A DNA stretch of 33,986 nt from NCBI GenBank assembly GCA_040757065.1, contig JBFLXR010000022.1:1-33986 (forward strand). The letters run 5' to 3'. Positions 31,846 to 33,986 of this stretch are shown in pieces; position 1 is the stretch's first letter; each line of letters opens with the position of its first letter. The position numbers and the translations under genes were made by a program. The stretch is from JBFLXR01 sp040757065. GTDB lineage: Bacteria > Pseudomonadota > Gammaproteobacteria > Burkholderiales > Gallionellaceae. The notes beneath the pieces were generated by a model. The model did no database searches and was not told the DNA's origin. It saw only the letters and a program-made list of their open reading frames with translations.

Positions 31846-31933
31846 AGCAATAAATGGTGCACCTTAGTGCTTAACCACAATTTCCTCTAGGAAAGAGTGG
31901 CGTGCCGTAGGTGATGAAACCTGGTACATGCGC

Positions 31934-31962
31934 ATTATAATCAATACGTCTTGCAGACGCAA
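31934..31962 (-). promoter_or_regulatory. Promoter of tRNA-Glu
   Basis: On the minus strand TTGCGT (31962-31957), 17 bases and a perfect TATAAT (31939-31934), followed by GCGC. The consensus -10 with a GC-rich discriminator is typical of stable-RNA promoters under ppGpp/DksA control. The tRNA begins about 80 bases past the expected start point. Confidence 0.75.
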
Positions 31963-32013
31963 ATTGTCAGCAATATTTACCTGAACCATGCTTGTTATTG
32001 CCGCAGAAAAAAA

Positions 32014-32076
32014 CGCCCCTCCAATAAAGGGGGGCGCAAAAAAACCAGATGGAAAAAGGGTAAAAAAACCATCTGG
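32014..32076 (-). terminator. Two tandem terminators after the GGDEF-EAL gene
   Basis: On the minus strand CCAGATGG-N16-CCATCTGG (32076-32045) is followed by TTTTTTT. A second hairpin CGCCCC...GGGGCG (32036-32014) follows, also ending in TTTTTTT. Both are good rho-independent terminators and insulate the tRNA promoter just downstream. Confidence 0.85.
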
Positions 32077-32093
32077 CAAAAATTGGCGACTAT

Positions 32094-33861
32094 CTAGACT
32101 TTTGGCGCACCTCTCGTCTGACAAAAACCAAAAAGCTCCCCCGCAAATCGTAAATATTCTTCAAATTTTTCACTGCTCAATGGGCGCGCGAAAAAGTATC
32201 CCTGACCGAAATCACACCCCATCCCTGCCAAAATATCTTTTTGTTCAACCGTCTCTACCCCCTCCGCAATAACCTTGATGCCAAGCTTATGTGCCATCAC
32301 TATCACTGCCTCAACAATGGACTTATTTGCTTCATTAATTTCTAAATCACAAACAAATGCGCGATCAATCTTTATATATTCAATTTCAAATTTTTTGAGA
32401 TATGACAAAGATGAATAGCCAGTACCAAAATCATCCAAAGCCAGCTCAATCCCATTTGAGTTGAAATAGGCGAGTTTTTCAGCAACTATTGGTTGGGTCT
32501 GCAAAAGCAAACCCTCTGTAATTTCCAGCACAATCGCATCACCAGACAGGCCAATCTTCTGCATAAACTCCATTTGAGCTTTGTATAGGAAATCGTCTCT
32601 TAAAAACTGTATCGGAGACTTATTTACAGTAATCTGAAAATCAGAATAACCTGAGTCACGTAGTTTTTTTGCTTGATTGGCCGCTTCTTTAAAAACTTGA
32701 TCTCCGATTTCGAGAATCAAACCATTATCTTCTGCAAGCGAAATAAACTCGCTCGGCAGCAACAACCCTCTAAATGGGTGAGCCCATCGAACCAATCCCT
32801 CCGCTTTGTAAATGCGATTTGAACTTAATTCGACAATCGGCTGATACTCAACGAAGAATTGCTGCTTCGACAAGGCTTCACGCATCTCATGACTTAACCT
32901 GATTCGATGAATTAATGAAGTTTGCAAGTCTGGCGTAAAGTAAGCCAACTGATTGCGACCAGCGTTTTTTGCAGAATACATGGCTTGATCCGCATTTTTT
33001 AGTAGTGTAGCCAAATCATTTGCATCAACCGAGTACATGCTGACACCGATACTGGCAGAGATATACATCTTCTCATCATGCTCATAAAATGGCTTCGCCA
33101 GCGATTTAATAATGTCATTGGCGATACGTTCAATCACCAACTCTTCCGATACTTCGGGCAGGATAACCGTAAATTCATCTCCTCCAAGTCGCGCTACCAT
33201 ATCCGACTCTCGGGTACATTCCTGAATTCGACTCGCAGCCTCTTTCAGCAACGAATCCCCATAGTCATGCCCTAAGCTGTCATTAACCTCTTTAAAGTTA
33301 TCTAAATCAATAAATAGCAAAGTGAATGGCGTATGGGTACGGTTTGATTTCTTGATTTCAAGAGCCAACCTGTCGTACAGCATATTCCTATTTGGCAAAC
33401 CTGTTAGCTGGTCATAATTTGCCTGATGCCAAATCATTAATTACCGTACAGATGCCCTGTGCATTGAGGCCGTAAACACCCTCACCAAGATTTTGAAGCA
33501 ATACATGCCGCTCCAAATATCGCCCGGCATCATAAGAAATTCTACGATTTTCTTCCTCCAGCTTGGTTTTCACCTTATATGCCACATGGATAAATGCAAG
33601 ACCTAAAATCAGAATTACAAGATGCCCATAAATCAAGCGATCCAAGTGGTCTACCGCAACACCTGAAACACGATCTAGTGGTAACGAAAAGCTTATCCCA
33701 CCCCTTACATCACCTACTTTATAACCTTGCTTTCCATGGCATTTTAAACATGGCGTTTCTACCAGCATTGCCCCAATATACCGCAAATAGGGTCTGCCAT
33801 TGATTTGCTCTACAGAGCTAAACTCACGAAGCCCACTTTCAAATTGTTTTAGAGCGCCCTC
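32094..33861 (-). pseudogene. Decayed heme-binding/PAS/GGDEF/EAL sensor gene, cut by IS
   Basis: Coding sense on the minus strand starts at the IS edge (33861) with no start codon of its own: EGALKQFESGLREFSS. It continues through a DUF3365/Tll0287-like heme-binding region (CLKCHG) and a membrane segment to the start of a PAS domain (LLQNLGEGVYGLNAQGI), then stops at 33412. The remainder is in another frame from ATG 33437: QANYDQLTGLPNR, an intact GGDEF with an RESD inhibitory site, and an EAL domain with EGL in place of EAL but ITEG and DDFGTGYSSL kept. Most of the PAS domain (about 90 residues) is missing at the junction. The 32094-33437 part might still be made as a soluble 447-residue protein. 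It is more AT-rich than the central genes. Confidence 0.75.
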
Positions 33862-33986
33862 TGTATTGACCCAGTGAAAACCTGCTCAGGTGATAAACTC
33901 GAAAGGAGACAACGTGAGCACGGTAATGGAAGAGGAAATCAAACGGTGGACGGCCAAGCGTAAGAGCGCGTTGGTTGTTGAGATAA
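33862..33986 (+). mobile_element. 5' end of the same insertion sequence (right copy)
   Basis: The sequence from TGTATTGACCCAG to the window end is the exact reverse complement of bases 2-126. AAAGGAG at 33902-33908 precedes a GTG start at 33914 for the transposase OrfA (MSTVMEEEIKRWTAKRKSAL), which runs off the window. It interrupts the heme-binding sensor gene at 33861. Only one end is visible. Confidence 0.8.

Noticed and set aside
1..33986. CRISPR array or cas genes
   Set aside because: No regularly spaced direct repeats and no Cas-like proteins were seen; clustered repeats at 31001-31199 are unrelated hairpins.

Overview
The window looks like one stretch of a betaproteobacterial chromosome, possibly a whole assembly contig. 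The evidence is dksA, ettA, a Ralstonia-type hoxFUYHW plus hypABFCDE set, a truncated HypF of the HypF1 type, Tsx-like porin and PhnD/NMT1 lipoproteins. A chemolithotrophic Nitrosomonadales/Gallionellaceae-type organism would fit, but that placement is inference. Both ends (1-126 and 33862-33986) are inverted copies of the same insertion-sequence end, each reading outward into a transposase gene. The window is therefore bounded by a repeated IS.

Layout from left to right. (1) 1-3130: IS end, then a compact inovirus-like (filamentous phage) module. Its minus-strand operon is rep, zot, a 71-aa unknown and a 44-aa DUF4124-like protein cut by the IS. A divergent HTH repressor (2759-3130) faces it across a control region with twin operators. 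No coat genes are visible. (2) 3231-12989: a five-gene plus-strand signalling operon with a REC-GGDEF-EAL regulator and two tandem pairs of solute-binding lipoprotein and hybrid histidine kinase (NMT1-like, then PhnD-like). No transporter genes accompany the binding proteins. (3) 13027-15214: minus-strand housekeeping genes dksA and ettA. (4) 15289-25823: a complete group 3d NAD-linked bidirectional [NiFe]-hydrogenase locus. The minus-strand operon nickel permease-hypA-hypB-hypF(short)-hypC-hypD-hypE lies divergent from hoxF-hoxU-hoxY-hoxH-hoxW. (5) 25930-29483: a Tsx-like outer-membrane channel overlapping a dCache hybrid kinase with an HPt domain. (6) 29503-33861: an accessory patchwork of an unrecognised protein, a Phd/PIN toxin-antitoxin pair, a dense cluster of GC-rich hairpins fused to an IS3-type transposase remnant, a nonsense-interrupted ORF, tRNA-Glu(UUC), and a decayed heme-binding/PAS/GGDEF/EAL sensor gene cut by the right-hand IS.

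How the parts work together. The permease supplies nickel. HypA/HypB insert it, HypF/HypE/HypC/HypD build the Fe(CN)2CO group, HoxW trims HoxH, and HoxFU pass electrons between the HoxYH hydrogenase and NAD(H). In the signalling operon, the two lipoproteins probably act as periplasmic ligand receptors for the two paralogous kinases, and the co-transcribed GGDEF-EAL protein is the obvious c-di-GMP output. The strongest candidates for undescribed biology are this binding-protein/kinase/c-di-GMP operon and the minimal rep-zot element with its apparent frameshift in rep.
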